From Uloborus plumipes (Eukaryota > Arthropoda > Arachnida > Araneae > Uloboridae): a stretch of DNA of 64,000 nucleotides. How positions within the stretch are numbered: the first letter of the stretch is position 1; each line of letters begins with the position of its first letter. The translations under genes and the position numbers were made by a program. The notes under the pieces were generated by a model. The model searched no databases. It was not told the DNA's origin and saw only the letters and a program-made list of their open reading frames with translations. Positions 36,299-47,740 of this stretch are shown here, one piece after another. The stretch is taken from positions 50,006 to 114,005 of the forward strand of contig JAXGGA010002816.1 in assembly GCA_038373865.1 (NCBI GenBank), written 5' to 3'.

Positions 36299-37622
36299 AA
36301 CCGTGCAGACTAAAATTAATAAGTACACTTCTGGTAACTTAAATGTTTGTAAGCAAGAACGCATCTAAAAACAGAAAAAATCAGTTAATAGACTTAAACA
36401 TAGTAACTGTTATGTAATAAAGACAGATTATGATATAATATAAAGCAGTAATGTCGAAACAGATCTTTTCCTAGAAAGTATGAGTTCCTGCGGATAAAAA
36501 ACTTGGTCGCTTTCTTGAATGAATAGCTGCTAAACACGCGTAATCACATTTTGCGGCCATGACTGAATTGAATAAATTAGGTTAAAAAAACGGCTTACGA
36601 TAATTAATTTACTTATGAATAACCAAATTGAAGGCAACAGTTATTTATAAAGCATGAAGAGTTTTTTTGTTGGAAATTCACTTTTATTGCGTTTAGTTAC
36701 TAAACTGAGATTTTCTTAAAAAGTTTCCCGCATAAAAAATACCTTTTGCATTTTGGCGAATTTCTCAAAATTATAGGAATCTGAAAAACATCTTTTCTGA
36801 GAAATTTCTCTTAAACGTGTAAGTTAAATGCTCTAAACTACGATTGTTTGAATGAAGAAAGTATATTTTGCAAAAAAGTTGTTATTTCTTTGATAAGAAT
36901 AAAATAATAAATTTTAGAAGTACGGAATCTCGGGAGAATAGAATAGTACAATTTAACATCCACTTCTTATAATAGATTTAAAAGAATTTTTGAACTCTAG
37001 TTTTATCCCTCAGTATAGCATTCATAATTGTCTGAATAAATAAGAATAAATTTCATAATTTTTATTCATAACTTAACGCGTAAAAATTGAAAGGTATTTT
37101 ACTTTAATCTACATATGAAACCGCTGCAAAGCTCTAATTGCGCTTATTGAAAAACTAGGAGTAAATTTCATACAGCGAAAGTGTATGCAGTTTTGATTAA
37201 AAAATTATGCTTTAGCACAATAATTCTTTCTTACATTTAAATCAGAAATTGTATTATATGAAATCAGTGTTTTGTTAAAAGTAGTTTTTTGTAAATATTG
37301 TCAAATATAGTATATGCTTATACACCAATAGTAATTCGCATGTGCTATATTTATAAATTTAACTTATTATATTTCTTCAAATATTTTATGTTTCTGAGGA
37401 GAATAGTTCCAAACTTTGTATTTATGTAATAGTTACATACTTTATAAAGTTAGTTGTTTCTTCAAGATTAAATAAAATAGATGCAAAGATTGTGACAAAA
37501 ACTAAATTCTTAATAGCCAGGGAAAAAAATTCTGCCAGAGAAATTTACTTATTGGAATTCATTGACAAATTCAGTGAAACATGGCTTCGAACAGATTTTC
37601 GTTCTGAAAAAAAATTGTTGCC
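36299..37622. other. intronic AT-rich stretch, nothing recognised
   Basis: No supported feature between the piggyBac remnant and the next MITE. Confidence 0.45.
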
Positions 37623-37624
37623 TA

Positions 37625-38209
37625 CACTGCGAAAAATGAATGTTGTTTTTACAGTATAACACAGCTAATTTTATAGTAATCAACTGTAAAAATTGCTAAT
37701 TTTACAGTAAAAACTGTAAAATTGCTACTTTTACAGTACGAAACTGTAAAATTGCTAATTTTACAATTTATTACCGTAAAGTCAGGTTACTTGGACCCTA
37801 AGGGGTTACTTGAGCCCATTACAGTAAAATGATAAAATCTAGGTTTGGTACTTATTAGTTGAAGACTTGCACGTAGTTCCTCGTTTCTCCTCTAGGTAGA
37901 AGCACTCTGCAGTCTCTAATGCTAGTATCAAACCCAGATTTTATCATTTTACTGTGGGCTCAAGTAACCTCCTTGTGGGTCCAAGTAACCCGACTTTACG
38001 GTACCGTGCATTTTACAGTTTTAAACCGGAACCTCTGCTACCAGTATTATACTGTTGTTTGTGTTTACAGTATAATACAGCTAAATTTTACTGCAATAAA
38101 CTGTAAAATTGCTAGTTTTCCAGTTTATTAATGTACATATTACAGTTTTAAATTGGAACCTCGGCTGCCAGTATTATACTGTAAAAACAACAGTTCATTT
38201 TTTGCAGTG
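37625..38209. mobile_element. MITE, CACTG family copy D (with a nested MITE)
   Basis: The ends are CACTGCGAAAAATGAATGTT and the complement of AACAGTTCATTTTTTGCAGTG, with TA at 37623-37624 and 38210-38211. It carries a 228-bp insertion at 37774-38001; without it the copy is about 355 bp, like its sisters. It lies 190 nt upstream of exon c. Confidence 0.85.
37774..38001. mobile_element. 228-bp palindromic MITE nested in copy D
   Basis: The inverted ends CCGTAAAGTC(A/G)GGTTACTTGG have TA at 37772-37773 and 38002-38003. Sister copies of the host MITE read 'tttattaccgtgcatttt' uninterrupted, giving the empty site directly. The inner arms also pair ('gtaaaatgataaaatct' against 'agattttatcattttac'). 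Confidence 0.88.
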
Positions 38210-38398
38210 TAGGTATTTTTTTGTCGACCGAGATACCTGTTGCCCGATCTCTGTCGGACCTTGAATGTGTTTAACAGAAAAGTAAAGATTTCATACATTG
38301 TAGAGTATTTCATAAATTTCTTCATAGATTTCCTTTGATTTGTTGTTTTCAAGAATGCTTAAAGCCTGTAGTTTCATACATAGTTGCTATCTCTTTAG

Positions 38399-38516
38399 AT
38401 TCTTCGTTTTATAACTTCGTGGATCATCCTTCTATGACTGAAATCAAACAACGATCTGTTTTTATACACGTTGATGTTCCAGGACAAGAAGATCATGCTC
38501 CAGACTTACCTAATGA
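38399..38516 (+). CDS. NDRG: NDRG-like gene, exon c (V-D-x-P-G-Q motif)
   Basis: The 118-nt exon has acceptor ctctttag and donor gtaggt. It starts in phase 1, encoding (H)SSFYNF...MTEIKQRSVFIHVDVPGQEDHAPDLPNE, and leaves two bases. NDRG proteins carry at this place 'C-F-x-x-L-F-x-F-x-x-M-x-E-I', then 'H-V-D-A-P-G-x-E-x-x-A', then 'F-P'. The HVDVPGQEDHAPDLP run is a close match, with Val for the usual Ala. Reading on past the donor hits a TAG within one codon, supporting the exon end. A TA-flanked MITE ends 190 nt upstream of the acceptor. Confidence 0.88.
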
Positions 38517-38869
38517 GTAGGTACTCTTATGCTACAGTATTACAAATGACGTTAAAAAAAACTGAAATATCACATAATTGATTTAGATTAAGCACCTATT
38601 TTGGTCGTTTTTTGACAATCCAAACCAACTATAACTGGTAGACCTCAGCCCAGGTCTAAATAGCTGAAGGTCAAGAACTATGGGCAGGCAAAAATATTTT
38701 GACAATTTAAACTACACAAATTTTTAAAAATATATTTTTAGACTTCCTCTTTATTAGTTTAACGACATGAGAGCAGTCGATTTTCATTATAAAAAGCTTT
38801 TTAGGAACATTTTTTATGGTTTCTTAAATAATTACATGAACTTTGTTTTCATGATGAATTCTTAGTAAC

Positions 38870-39070
38870 GCTTGGCCACGGCGCGTAACCTTTAAGCAGA
38901 AACGGGCCACTTCATTTTAAAATAGGTAGGTGCAGCGAGAAAATTAATTTCTTACTTCCATAGTTTATGAAAATTTTTACTGCCTGCGTGATCTCTCTGA
39001 TGCTACCTATTATAAAATAAAGCGGTCCGTTTCCGGTTCAAGGTCACTTGTCATATCTCCATTTTCAAGC
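38870..39070. mobile_element. long-inverted-repeat MITE, 'gagatggc' family copy 4
   Basis: The arms GCTTGGCCACGGCG...ACGGGCCACTTCATTTTAAA and the complementary TTATAAAATAAAGCGGTCCG...TTTTCAAGC face each other. Confidence 0.7.
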
Positions 39071-39091
39071 TTTACTTCAAATTAAGTTACC

Positions 39092-39553
39092 AGGGGTGCC
39101 ACAGGGGGGGATTATGGCGCAAGTTGCGCCAAACTTATTTATTTATTTATTTAAATTATTTATTAATTTATTTTTTAAATTAAATTATTTACTGATTTTT
39201 TTAATGTAAATTATTCGTTAATTTATCTTTTTTTTTTAACTTAAGTTATTTCTTTATTATTATTTATTTACTTATTTTGTGTTTGTGTGTGGAATCTCTG
39301 AAAGGGGGAAAAAAGCGATTCTATTCTGCGCATAATTAGTATTTTAAAAATATTAATAATATTAAAAAAATAATAGTTTTAATTAGAAAAAAATAAAAAT
39401 ATTAAAAAATATAAATAAATAATATTTAAAAAAGAAATAAATAATATTTAAAAAATAAATAAAATAAAAAAGAGGGATAAAAAGCACAATAGGGTTGTGA
39501 AAAATTTTGGGGGGGAGTTTGCGCCATTGATCTTGGGGGGGATGGGCACCCCT
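39092..39553. mobile_element. MITE with CAGGGGTGCC ends, copy 2
   Basis: About 460 bp starting CAGGGGTGCCACAGGGGGGG and ending GGGATGGGCACCCCTG, with an interior of ATTTATTTA/AAATAAATA tracts. Same family as 24612-25017. No clear target duplication. Confidence 0.7.
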
Positions 39554-39788
39554 GTCAGTACTAATAGCAACTTTTTAAGGCTGGATGCATCATCAACATC
39601 AAAGCTGGGCTGAATATGTTTGAATCGTTATCTGGGTCGAGCAAAAGTAAATGAGTCGATGGCTAATTTTGCGGAGATCAATAGCTATTTATGGAAGTTT
39701 CAACGCGCGCGTAAAACATTGACAAGTGACTAATTTGTTAAGTTTGTATTTGACATGACTAAGTTTTATGTCTATTTCTTCCTTGTAG

Positions 39789-39851
39789 CTTTGTATTTCC
39801 AACCATTCAGACACTTGGAGAAGATCTAGTCACTGTACTTGATCAACTAAA
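39789..39851 (+). CDS. NDRG: NDRG-like gene, exon d
   Basis: The 63-nt exon has acceptor ccttgtag and donor gtaagt. After joining the preceding two bases it reads DFVFPTIQTLGEDLVTVLDQL plus two bases. It corresponds to the NDRG segment 'Y-P-(S/T)-x-D-x-L-A-E-x-L-x-x-V-L-x-x-L-x-x-K', the helix before the nucleophile-elbow-like turn. Phase 2 in and 2 out fits exons c and e. Confidence 0.85.
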
Positions 39852-40134
39852 GTAAGTTTTGTTCAACGCATTCAATATACGTTTCTGTGCTAATTTTTTT
39901 AATGTTCCGCAACGGTACTGGGTAAATTAAAGTAAATTTTGTCAAAAAACTTACGTTTCCAAATCGGACGTACATTCGGAGTATTATGCAGACGTATTAG
40001 TCGACAAAGACAGCTAGTTGACAAGATAAAAAGCATATTTCATGTATTAAGAAATGTAATATAAGTATTTTGAAATCATATTAGGTGTCACAGTATACAT
40101 ATTTTTATAATTATTCTTTGTTGTATATTAAAAT

Positions 40135-40306
40135 CAGGTTCGTCACTTAGGGGGGTGAGGGGCGGGGAATCGCCCCACCCCCTGACTTTAGGAAATTAAT
40201 GTTTTTGCATGTAAGTGGGCGTGGTTTTGTTGTTTTATTGGGGCAATTAAAAATGAGTACACACTCTTTGCTCCCCCGCCCTGAAAAGTTTGATATGATG
40301 AGCCTG
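40135..40306. mobile_element. hAT-like MITE, CAGGCTCGTCATTT family copy 3
   Basis: The ends are CAGGTTCGTCACTT and CAGGCTCATCATATC (read inward), and the interior matches copy 2 ('aagtgggcgtggtttt'). More diverged; the target duplication is no longer clear. Confidence 0.68.
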
Positions 40307-40414
40307 CTTACAGGGTTGAATTATCAGAGCAAATAGCACTTAAGTGCAATTGGTGTTGGTGAAAATTCATAACATAGTTAAAAACCAGCTTTTGACACAT
40401 GAAAGTAAAAACGC

Positions 40415-40698
40415 GAGTCGGCCACCTTGTCTAGTGGTCAGAAAGGTTTGTTCGTGATGCGGTGACCCCGGGTTCGAATCCCAGCTTGGGTATGGACGCA
40501 CTTTCTCTCCTGTCATTGTCCTTTCTGTGTTTGAAAGTGTGTTATGAATGGATGCTTACCCTATAAACAGGTCCTTATGGCAATGGCATGTGTGTTGAGC
40601 AAAAACGGTCTTCCACCTTATTGGTGCTCGTAAAAACGGAAGCCGTGCCTACCCTGCCAAAAAACGGATACTCGAAAGGTATTTGAAACAACAACAGC
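40415..40698 (+). mobile_element. tRNA-derived SINE, copy 1
   Basis: The head has an A box (TAGTGGTCAGA, about 40432) and B box (GGTTCGAATCC, about 40470) at tRNA-like spacing. An unrelated body follows, then a CAACAACAGCAA tail. Flanked by an 8-bp duplication AAAAACGC (40407-40414, 40699-40706). It shares the head and 'tgaatggatgc(t/c)(t/c)accct' body block with the SINE at 47741. It would have been copied by a LINE not present here. Confidence 0.85.
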
Positions 40699-40844
40699 AA
40701 AAACGCTTTAATGGATTTATGTCATGTTTTTTGGGGGATTGAAATGAAAAAAAAAAGAGTGCCAGCTCAGTGAATAAGCACAACCTATCAACAAACAAAC
40801 GTATCATTTTATAATTGGTATATATAGATACCACAGTTTATACA

Positions 40845-40970
<126 letters not shown>

Positions 40971-41255
40971 GTTTATACTATCAGTCTACATATACACATT
41001 GTATTTACACACATTATTCTACTTCACGCGAAAGTGGGGTACATTTAGGTTTAACTATTTGCCGACAGATAGTAATCGTCAAACGGAACAGCGATATTTT
41101 TTTTCGTGCAAAAGTGCTGCCAAAACATTCAATTGCTCAGAATCTTGTTTTATTGACTTGAATCACTGTCACACTCTCAACGGCTAATTTATTTTTTTTT
41201 TTCTGAAACCAAACACATAATCATTCATTATTTCTTTATGTGAGCTAAGAAAGGT

Positions 41256-41504
41256 AAAAGGCCATTCCGCGAAACCGCCGCCGTTTTGTCCCGCACGTGA
41301 CGCTGATATCTTTCATTAAAAAGTAGTGGTTTTAAAAAGAAATGAACAATGTTTTTTGCCTAAGAAATCTCACATCAGTTTATGAGTTCTTAACCAACAA
41401 AATTTCGTTCATTACCCTTTAAAAGCACTACTTTTTAATGAAATACTTAAGCGTCACGTATAGGACAAAATGGCAGCCTTTTTTTTGCAGAATGGCTCTT
41501 AATC
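41256..41504. mobile_element. foldback MITE, about 250 bp
   Basis: The arms begin AAGGCCATTCCGCGAAACCG and, read inward from the right, AAGAGCCATTCTGC. They stay complementary through 'cgtgacgct' and a perfect CATTAAAAAGTAGTG block. Non-coding, about 150 nt upstream of exon e. Confidence 0.7.
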
Positions 41505-41653
41505 ATTTCTATAATACAATAGACAGCAGACTGAGAAACGCGTGATATTAACAAGTAAGCTTCGATACAATTTTAGTGTAAATATTTTTATTCTTGTCTA
41601 TTTCTACATAAAATTTTGTGTGATAAGATTTTCAAGATTAAAATCTCTTGCAG

Positions 41654-41714
41654 GGTCAAGCTAGTGGTTGGATTTGGAGAAGGTGCTGGAGCAAATGTTC
41701 TTGTCCGGTTTGCC
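41654..41714 (+). CDS. NDRG: NDRG-like gene, exon e (G-x-G-x-G-A-G-A signature)
   Basis: The 61-nt exon has acceptor cttgcag and donor gtaagc. It encodes (K)VKLVVGFGEGAGANVLVRFA and ends in phase 0. GFGEGAGANVLVRFA is the most diagnostic piece of the gene. NDRG proteins have 'G-(V/I)-G-V-G-A-G-A-x-(I/V)-L-x-R-(F/Y)-A' where active alpha/beta hydrolases have G-x-S-x-G. The nucleophile Ser is absent, as the family requires, so the product is expected to be a non-catalytic scaffold rather than an esterase. The following 8.3-kb intron is almost wholly a nest of inverted-repeat elements plus a SINE and a pogo-like MITE. Confidence 0.93.
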
Positions 41715-42167
41715 GTAAGCATAAAATTTTAAACATAATTTAATTTTTTTGCTGTCATATAGGTGAAGCAAAATATTTACGAAGTCTATTTAAACCAACT
41801 GAGTTCGTACAGGCCATGGTGCGCTAAGGCTCATAAATAAAAGACTACGACTAATTGAAGCAAATACACCCACCGCTCGATCTTGACCGCATTTTCGTCT
41901 TTATTTTGAACTCCTCAGTCAGGAATAGCCAATAATCGAGCTGGCGGCAGCTGGGCGATAACTTATTATGCATAATACCTAGCTTTTACCTTCAATTTCG
42001 AGCTGAGCCGTACCATGGTTTGCAGACGCTCGCTGGTAAGGTAAATTCATTTTATCTACCAGTTTTAAGGCAATCTTAGCTATAGAGTGATTCCATACCA
42101 ACTCACCGAACGGGGGTCGCACGACCGACTCGGATTTTCTTTTAATTTGGCACACATGTTGATCATA

Positions 42168-44721
42168 TCGCACATCCAGAATGAAAGGGGCACATCTCAA
42201 AAAATAAATTTTTCGGAAATATGTTTAAATAGCGTACCTTAGTACACCTTACATGAGAAACCGACCCATTTTATTCTAGTGTTAACAGTCGCAGCTAAAA
42301 AGCAACTTATGCCCTTATCATTCTCCAGATTCTGCCGATTGTGAAGGGAGAATTGAGTTTGAAAGGGGCACATCTTTGATAATCAGAGTTCGCCGAGCGG
42401 AATTGGTGCAAATTGTGGTTAGTACTTTTTTAAAACCAATTAAGAAAACCGTAATTTAGATTTGTTTTAAAATGACACTCGTTTTAATTGTTATTAAGGA
42501 TAAATTTTTTGTGCACAAGTAATTTATGAAGGGTTCCTTTTCTTAAAAATAGAAGAATAGTATTATGTAACATAGCGTCAAATCATTAGGAATTAAAATT
42601 CGATTTAATATCGCTCTGAAATGAAACAGCGATAGGAAGTATCATTTGACAAAATGTTTCACATTTCAAATGAAATAAATGTATCTAAAAATCCTTAGAA
42701 CAATTTTTTTCTTCGAGAAAACTTGCAATTTTTTAATATAATAAAATTTCTTATATTTCATACTATCATTACAGCTAATTCAAAAATAATATATAAAAAT
42801 ATTTTTGTGTGGTAAAACTAAGCATCATGACTTCAGTGCATAATTAACCGTTTTAAATTCTACAGTCGAAAAATAAGTGAATCTAATTATTTTTTATTAG
42901 TTTTGTTTATCAGCTTCTATGCTTTTATATTGAAAAAAAAATGCTATTAAATTGAAAACAGTAACGTATTACCTAATTTGTTGATTAAATACTTTAAGAA
43001 CTATTTTATAACTCTGCTACACAGAACCCTTTTTGTTAAATGTTTGTTAAAAGCTACAAACTTGAAAATAACTTTGTCACACATTTAGAATTACTATACC
43101 TATTTAAGTACAACGTTTAAACTACAAGCAAGGTCAATATTGAGAAATCAAAACAAAAAAAAAAAAAAAATCTGCAAACAATTTAGAGATACGTTATTTT
43201 TTTAATAAATTTGAAATTCTTCGTATTACTTTTTCCCTTCGACTTTTTTGAATAGATCGTCTGCTTTGCGTTTAAACCTTCTGAAATGTTAAATCGAAGC
43301 ATTAATAAAGAAAGAAAACTATAATTGCTGTTGACTTTCTGCGCCCGTTTTGATCTAAATTCATACCCTGTTAAAGAGCTAAAATTAAATTGGTAGTAGA
43401 ATGTTTACATTCTGAATTTCGGTAAGATATCAATGTTTTACAGAAAGGCTTAATTTTTACGTTGAAACTGAAAATAATAACTGTATGAGAGTAAAATTTT
43501 GTATTAATGTTATTGATATTGTCATTCCTGCGAAACTGAAACTACAAAGATGGAAATACAAATTACTGTCTAACATTTTTTTCGCGAAACCTCCGTTGAA
43601 TCTGCGCACGCGCCAAGTCTCTTCTGACTCTCTCGAAATAGGGGGGAAATGCAACGAGGAAGTAGCAAGCGAACAAAAACTGAAAGCATTGGGAAGTGCG
43701 CATCCTAAACCTATCTCCCCTTTTTCAAATGGAAGTGTTCGTGGCTGCCAGGCGCACAATACGCAAACAGACAGTAGTTATTACTTTTTTACTTCCTTGT
43801 AAGTAGTACAGGAAGTAATGTTTTCTCGAAAAGATTTGCATTCAACTGCGGCCTAAATTTCTACTTTACTCATTCTTGAAGGAATGTCTTTTTTTTTTTG
43901 GCGCATCCGACCGTGCATACGTACGTGCCAAAGTATAAGCAACTAAAATGCCCTTTTTTTCCCATTATCGAGTTAATTATCACGAGTTGTCTCATGATGC
44001 GTAGGAATCAGGTATAAATCAAAATCCCTACAAAAAGTAGTGTAAAATTTCGCCTGTAGAAAAGAGAAATTTTATGATTTTAAAGTTTTATTTTGGCCTT
44101 TTCGGATTTCGTAAAATTTCAGCCACTGTAAGTAATAATGTAAGTATTCAACTTAAAAGATTTTCTTGCAACTCTCAGCCCCCCTCTCGTAAGCAGAGTG
44201 AAAGAACCCTGGCGTGACATTCTGAGCATAAAAGGACCTACGTGCCAAATGTGGTTCAAATCCGTTGTAATTTTGGGATTTGTGAAGAACCCCCCTTCCT
44301 TGGGGGGAGGCGATTGCCCCCACTCGTGGATAAAAAAAAAGGCCCGATATAAATTGCACAAAACATGCATCATTAAAAAATGTAGGTTTAAAACCATGAC
44401 AAGAACTTCAAAAAAAAAAATTAAATGGTGTATAAACCGATGCCCGTAAGAATAGCTATTTTGAGATGTGCCCCTTTCATTCTCCACGAAAATGGAGAAT
44501 GAAAGGGGCACTTCTCATTAATTACCGACTTATTTAAAATTGAGCGGGAAACGCAGACCATAGTCACCTAGCAGAACCTTTAATCAACGATTCAATAAGA
44601 GTTTATCTAATTTCAATAGTTATTAGAGTCAGGGCAAGGATTTAAAAAAGTTTAAATTTTCGAATCGATTTTTCTCAAAACAGCTATTTTGAGATGTGCC
44701 CCTTTCATTCTGGATGTGCGA
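42168..44721. mobile_element. 2.55-kb TA-flanked element with TCGCACATCC ends
   Basis: The inverted ends TCGCACATCCAGAATGAAAG continue (G)GGGCACATCTCAAAA. TA lies at 42166-42167 and 44722-44723. The opposite arm of the host foldback (about 46800) keeps the pre-insertion sequence 'cacatgttgatcatatagagg' on the complementary strand, confirming one TA before insertion. The interior holds no recognised protein. A 19-bp-arm hairpin of the terminal sequence is repeated at 44468-44511. Frames at 43457-43802 and 44119-44511 have no family resemblance. Confidence 0.83.
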
Positions 44722-45012
44722 TATAGAGGCATGGAAAAGTCCAAATTGTTAGGTTCCTGCTCCACGTATTTTCTGAGATACATGCCCTCAAAGTTTGTCC
44801 GCCACGTCAAAATACTAAAAAAGTGATGTTATTTAATCATTTTTTATAAAAAATCGTACTCATGCAAAATAAAAGTGTTAGGTATCTATGAAAACTAGTT
44901 ACTCCAGGCATTCAGAAAAAAAAAATACTAGAATGTTCATAATGAAAATTGCTAAGGTACAGGGCTCTTTGAAGTTGTAATCACAAAAACTCGATTTTGC
45001 CGATTTTGTTAA

Positions 45013-45866
45013 ATGTCTTGAATATCACATGAATATCAGGAAAAGAAATGAGGTCTTTTCGTTTGATGTAGGATATTTTATGACAAATTTCATTTGATGG
45101 GCTACTAACTGAGCATCGTTATAAAGAGCTATTAGTTTCAGCATCGAATTCCATTTTACCTTATTAACTGTTAAATATTTACAAAATAATTAAATAAATA
45201 ATTTAATATAAAGCCATGCTTGAAGAATTAAAATTAGTGCAACTAATTTATTCCCATACTGATCTTTACAAAACTGACATGTGTTAAGCACTGATAAGAA
45301 CTGACAAGAATAAGTTTACTCACTAAAATACTAGTTTACAGATACTATAAAGTATACATTCTATTTTCTACAAAATAATACTGCAACAAAGAACAAGGGT
45401 ATAAAGGGGTAAGTACTAAAGAATTTCTTGAAAAATCAATTGAAACAAAGGAGCTTCGAACATTTATCTCATAAGCATTACCCAATCTTGAGATTGGGAT
45501 GTTCCTGATTGATGGCTATAAACAGGAGGATACCCTTGTTCTAGTATTTTAGTGAGTAAACTTCTTCTTGTCAGTTCTTATCAGTGCTCAACATATGTCA
45601 ATTTTGTAAAGATCAGTATGGGAATAAATTAGTTGCACTAATTTTAATTCTTCAAGCATGGCTTTATATTAAATTATTTATTTAATTATTTTGTAAATAT
45701 TTAACTGTTAATAAGGTAAAATGGAATTCGATGCTGAAACTAATAGCTCTTTATCACCATGCTCAGTTAGTAGCCCATCAAATGAAATTTGTCATAAAAT
45801 ATCCTACATCAAACGAAAAGACCTCATTTATTTTCCTGATATTCATGTGATATTCAAGAAATTCTG
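45013..45866. mobile_element. 850-bp inverted-repeat element in the same nest
   Basis: The left arm (about 45013-45350) and right arm (about 45541-45866) are nearly perfect inverted copies: 'gaatatcacatgaatatcag', 'tgatgtaggatattttatga', 'aaagccatgcttgaag' and 'tactcactaaaatact'-type ends pair. The loop contains a ~100-bp segment (45415-45510) that is itself inverted relative to 45885-45985. High arm identity suggests this is one of the younger layers. Confidence 0.75.
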
Positions 45867-46885
45867 CAATTAAAAACAGGAGTATCCCAATCACAAGATT
45901 GGGTATTGCTTATAATATAAATATTTAGAGCTCCTTTATGTTAATTAATTTCTCAAGAAAGTATTTAGTGCTTTATAATTATGAATGCATAATGCTCAGG
46001 CATCTAAGAAATACTATTTCTTGTTTTCATCAATTATCTTATTTATTGCTCAATGATTTAATAAATTAAATTTCATGACATATTGGGTAGATAATACAGC
46101 TATTAATAAATATATCGTTATTTTTTGGTTTAATTAATTTTAAGTCCATGAGAGGGAGAACAAAAGCATATGTTCGTCGCGAAAAACATGCATATACTGT
46201 CAGCAGGATATCACTTAATGGAAGAAGTAACCAAAAGTAAACTCTTTTCCTGTGAATAGCTAACATATCAGTGGCTTATTTTTAAAAAAAATTCAAGTTT
46301 CTACTGCTCCCCCTTTATGAGAAAAATGGCTGCCAAGATGGCCAAAAACGCATGTTTTTGCCTTATGGCTTATCTTTAAGCTTAAATATTTCCAAGAAGG
46401 AGTGAGAAATCCAAGTTATGCATTGTGTAACCATTTATAGTAAACATCTGTACACTACCAGAAAGTGAGTAAACCTTTGGTTATGTCTTCCTTTTTTTTG
46501 GAATAAATTCCTCAGTTTTAACAAAATCGGCAAAATCGAGTTTTTGTGATTACAACTTCAAAGAGCCCTGTACCTTAGCAATTTTCATTATGAACATTCT
46601 AGTATTTTTTTTCTAAATGCCTGGAGTAACTAGTTTTCATAGATACCTAACACTTTTATTTTGCATGAGTACGATTTTTTATAAAAAATGATTAAGTAAC
46701 ATCACTTTTTTAGTATTTTGATGTGGCGGACAAACTTTGAGGGCATGTATCTCAAAAAATAAGTGGAGCAGGAACCTAACAATTTGGACTTTTCCATGCC
46801 TCTATATGATCAACATGTGTGCCAAATTAAAAGAAAATCCGGGTTGGTCGTTCGACCAACTTTTCTTTTTTCTGGTGAGTTGGTA

Positions 46886-47117
46886 CACAACGGTACACAA
46901 CGAGGCCCCCCGCCCTGCACTACCCGCAGGCTTCTCAGGGGACTAACCGAAGTTAGGGGGCCTCTCGTCCAAACAACACATTCCAACCACTTACGACTCT
47001 AGACACCGTGGATTCAGATACAAATCTGGTCCGGTGGTGCCCATCGCCTACTTAATTTACCACCACAAGAGCCGCCGTCCAGATACAGATTCTGGCCAAA
47101 CATCCGCTTGTGATGAA
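46886..47117. mobile_element. 232-bp GC-rich retroposon-like insertion
   Basis: A GC-rich insert is flanked by an exact 15-bp direct repeat TCTGGTGAGTTGGTA (46871-46885, 47118-47132). The foldback's left arm shows this target sequence once. A long duplication points to LINE-machinery insertion rather than a DNA transposon. There is no A tail or tRNA A/B boxes. It has a GAGGCCCCC/GGGGGCCTC hairpin near one end. It could be a 5'-truncated LINE 3' end or a non-tRNA SINE; orientation is unknown. Confidence 0.7.
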
Positions 47118-47740
47118 TCTGGTGAGTTGGTATGGAATCACTCTATAATAAGAGAATTTCTGCCCCCAGCTCGATTATTGGCTTTTCCTGACTGAGGAGT
47201 CCAATATAAGGACGAAACCGTGGTCTCAGGATATCATGATCGAGCTGTGGGTGTATTTGCTTCAATTCTGCCTTAGCCCTGACTTATGGGCGGTAACTCA
47301 TTGCATACTATGACTAATTGTTCAAATAAAGCCACAAAACTACGACGAAGGTGATGTAAACAAAGTCTTCGTTGTACGAATAGGGCAGAACACAACACAG
47401 GGATCATATCGCTCACTTCTTTCAAAAACGTCATACATAAAAAAAAAGTTATCAATTTTAAATTATGTCCGTTAGTAAACTGCTATGAATGAGAAGCAGA
47501 TCTCTGCAAGACCTGCATTTCAATAACTTAATACTTCACTGTTAGAAAGGATAAGTGTCGTTTTTGCATTTTCAGATATTTCAAAAATGTTCTTTTCAAG
47601 AGTGTTGTGCTTGAGAAGCTGGGTAGGAAACATCAGTGTCGCTTAGTGAAAGATGGTATTATTTATTCGGAAAACAGTATTGCAGACACAAAAAAAAAAA
47701 AAAACCTTTTTCATTCTTATTTTACAATCAAAAAAGCACT

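Larger units (their letters stand above)
42083..47145. mobile_element. foldback element with 'TAGAGTGATTCC' ends
   Basis: There are perfect 27-bp inverted ends (42081-42107 and 47121-47147 including TATA). Arms of about 400 bp pair through 'ccaactcacc', 'ttaatttggcacacatgttg', 'ggttcctgctccac' and 'ctcgattttgccgatttt'. A solo arm of the same family is at 2821-3510. Insertions at 42168-44721, about 45013-45866 and 46886-47117 split it. Confidence 0.8.
41812..47290. mobile_element. outermost inverted-repeat element of a nested complex
   Basis: About 110-bp arms (around 41858-41966 and 47157-47264) are inverted copies: 'ttgaagcaaatacacccac', 'gctcgatc', 'ctcctcagtcagga' and 'agccaataatcgagctgg' pair in order. 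Everything between is later insertions plus some original interior. The exact ends are approximate. It fills most of the intron between exons e and f. Confidence 0.65.

Noticed and set aside
43457..43802. Overlapping ~100-residue frames on both strands
   Set aside because: Located inside the TA-flanked 42168-44721 element, with no similarity and no codon signature.
47574..47632. Possible exon after 'ttttcag' with a gtagg donor
   Set aside because: Same reason: nothing is missing between exons e and f, and it shows no similarity.
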